DNA of 53,761 nt from NCBI GenBank assembly GCA_016794165.1, contig JAEUKV010000051.1:1-53761 (forward strand). The letters run 5' to 3'. This document shows positions 53,327 to 53,761 of the stretch, in pieces. The notes under the pieces were generated by a model. It worked only from the letters and a program-made list of their open reading frames with translations. It ran no database searches and was not told the DNA's origin. The number at the start of each line of letters is the position of its first letter. The first letter of the stretch is position 1. The translations under genes and the position numbers were made by a program. Source of the DNA: Rhodospirillaceae bacterium (GTDB lineage Bacteria; Pseudomonadota; Alphaproteobacteria; Dongiales; Dongiaceae).

Positions 53327-53349
53327 GCCGCGACAATTGGTTCCGTAGG

Positions 53350-53761
53350 ATGCCAAAAACTGCCGACGATTGGTTCGATATTCTGGTAATTGGTGCGGGA
53401 ACAGCGGGGGCCGTGCTGGCCGCCCGGCTGAGCGAGGAGTCCGACCGGGTCGTTGGCCTGGTGGAGGCGGGTGGCCAGGCCGGCAACCCGATGATCGCCC
53501 GAATGATCGCTCAGCCGGCGCAGTGGCCGCTGCTGCAAGGAAGCGAGATCGATTGGCGCTATCGTACGGTGCCGCAGCGCCATACCGCGGGCCGGATTCA
53601 TGATTGGCCGCGCGGCCGCATCATCGGCGGATCCACCGCGATCAACGCCATGGCCCATGTGCGCGGCCATCCCAGCGATTTCGACGGCTGGGTGACAGAT
53701 GGCTGCACTGGCTGGGGTTATGCCGACCTGCTGCCCTATTTCATCAGATCGGAGACCTACA
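53350..53761 (+). CDS. Pyridoxine 4-oxidase-like GMC oxidoreductase (3' end missing)
   Basis: The frame runs from the ATG at 53350 to the window edge without a stop (137 residues). It starts MPKTADDWFDILVIGAGTAG, an FAD-binding motif, followed by the GMC signature RGRIIGGSTAINAMAHVRGH. It would oxidise the 4-hydroxymethyl of pyridoxine to pyridoxal. Assignment over another GMC alcohol oxidase rests on resemblance to M. loti pyridoxine 4-oxidase (LVEAG, RYRTVPQ-type and HDWPRG motifs) and on the divergent aminotransferase. The C-terminal catalytic His is outside the window. Confidence 0.82.
   Translation, partial: MPKTADDWFDILVIGAGTAGAVLAARLSEESDRVVGLVEAGGQAGNPMIARMIAQPAQWPLLQGSEIDWRYRTVPQRHTAGRIHDWPRGRIIGGSTAINAMAHVRGHPSDFDGWVTDGCTGWGYADLLPYFIRSETY

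Noticed and set aside
1-53761. CRISPR arrays, tRNA or rRNA genes, insertion sequences, prophage
   Set aside because: No regularly spaced direct repeats, cloverleaf-like segments, transposase or phage genes were recognised; the only tandem repeat is inside the adhesin gene.

Overview
The window is about 54 kb of GC-rich, gene-dense DNA with short intergenic gaps and many 1-14 nt gene overlaps. Gene content (ModABC, a RirA/IscR-like Rrf2 regulator, FCD-type GntR, Liv-type and BMP-type ABC importers, Mesorhizobium-type vitamin B6 enzymes) points to an alphaproteobacterium. A Rhodospirillales- or Rhizobiales-like host is likely, but no rRNA or other phylogenetic marker is present to fix this. No tRNA, rRNA, CRISPR array, insertion sequence or prophage was seen. 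The first and last genes are cut by the window edges.

Layout. (1) 1-8689: a type I secretion operon with a large RTX/cadherin/VWA adhesin (5' end missing), its ABC exporter, its membrane-fusion protein, and a CHASE2 class III nucleotide cyclase whose catalytic domain is split by Sel1 repeats. (2) 8796-14858: a LysR regulator, an acyl-CoA dehydrogenase and a polyamine-type ABC importer (two permeases, ATPase, Tat-type binding protein), closed by an intrinsic terminator. (3) 14910-17521: modABC (minus strand) with a ModE-like box in front. (4) 17684-33628: a vitamin B3 (nicotinate) region. It has an enamidase (plus strand), a seven-gene overlapping minus-strand operon (molybdenum nicotinate dehydrogenase FAD and FeS/Mo subunits, 6-hydroxynicotinate reductase, UPF0280/ApbE-like protein, two AA_synth/DUF1185 paralogues, NicR-like MarR regulator), a polytopic membrane protein of unknown function, a Liv-type ABC importer and nicotinamidase. 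A 20-bp motif occurs in front of both the dehydrogenase operon and the importer. (5) 33739-37822: a minus-strand run of Rrf2 regulator, CysA-like ATPase, TauE/SafE exporter, Gfo/Idh/MocA oxidoreductase and SDR. (6) 38013-53761: a vitamin B6 region. A GMC oxidoreductase and a GntR/FCD regulator lie on the minus strand. A ten-gene plus-strand run follows: gentisate/salicylate-dioxygenase-like bicupin, LVIVD propeller, RidA, GST, FHMPC dehydrogenase, BMP-type ABC importer (four genes) and 4-pyridoxolactonase. Then come pyridoxal 4-dehydrogenase and pyridoxamine-pyruvate aminotransferase (minus strand) and the start of a pyridoxine 4-oxidase-like GMC enzyme (plus strand).

How it fits together. 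The B3 module would take up nicotinate or nicotinamide, deamidate it, hydroxylate it with a molybdoenzyme (supplied by ModABC), reduce it with a ferredoxin-type reductase and open the ring hydrolytically with enamidase, as in Eubacterium barkeri and Azorhizobium. The B6 module carries the known Mesorhizobium loti enzymes down to 3-hydroxy-2-methylpyridine-4,5-dicarboxylate. The known next steps (decarboxylase, flavin ring-opening oxygenase, amide hydrolase) are not in the window. Instead the operon holds a cupin dioxygenase, RidA and GST. This suggests a new branch in which the dicarboxylate is cleaved directly between its hydroxyl- and carboxyl-bearing carbons and the resulting pyruvate imine is hydrolysed. 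That route is inference and is the main candidate novelty here. Repeated AATTGGTTC-type operators around the GntR gene, both GMC genes and the ten-gene operon suggest one B6 regulon.
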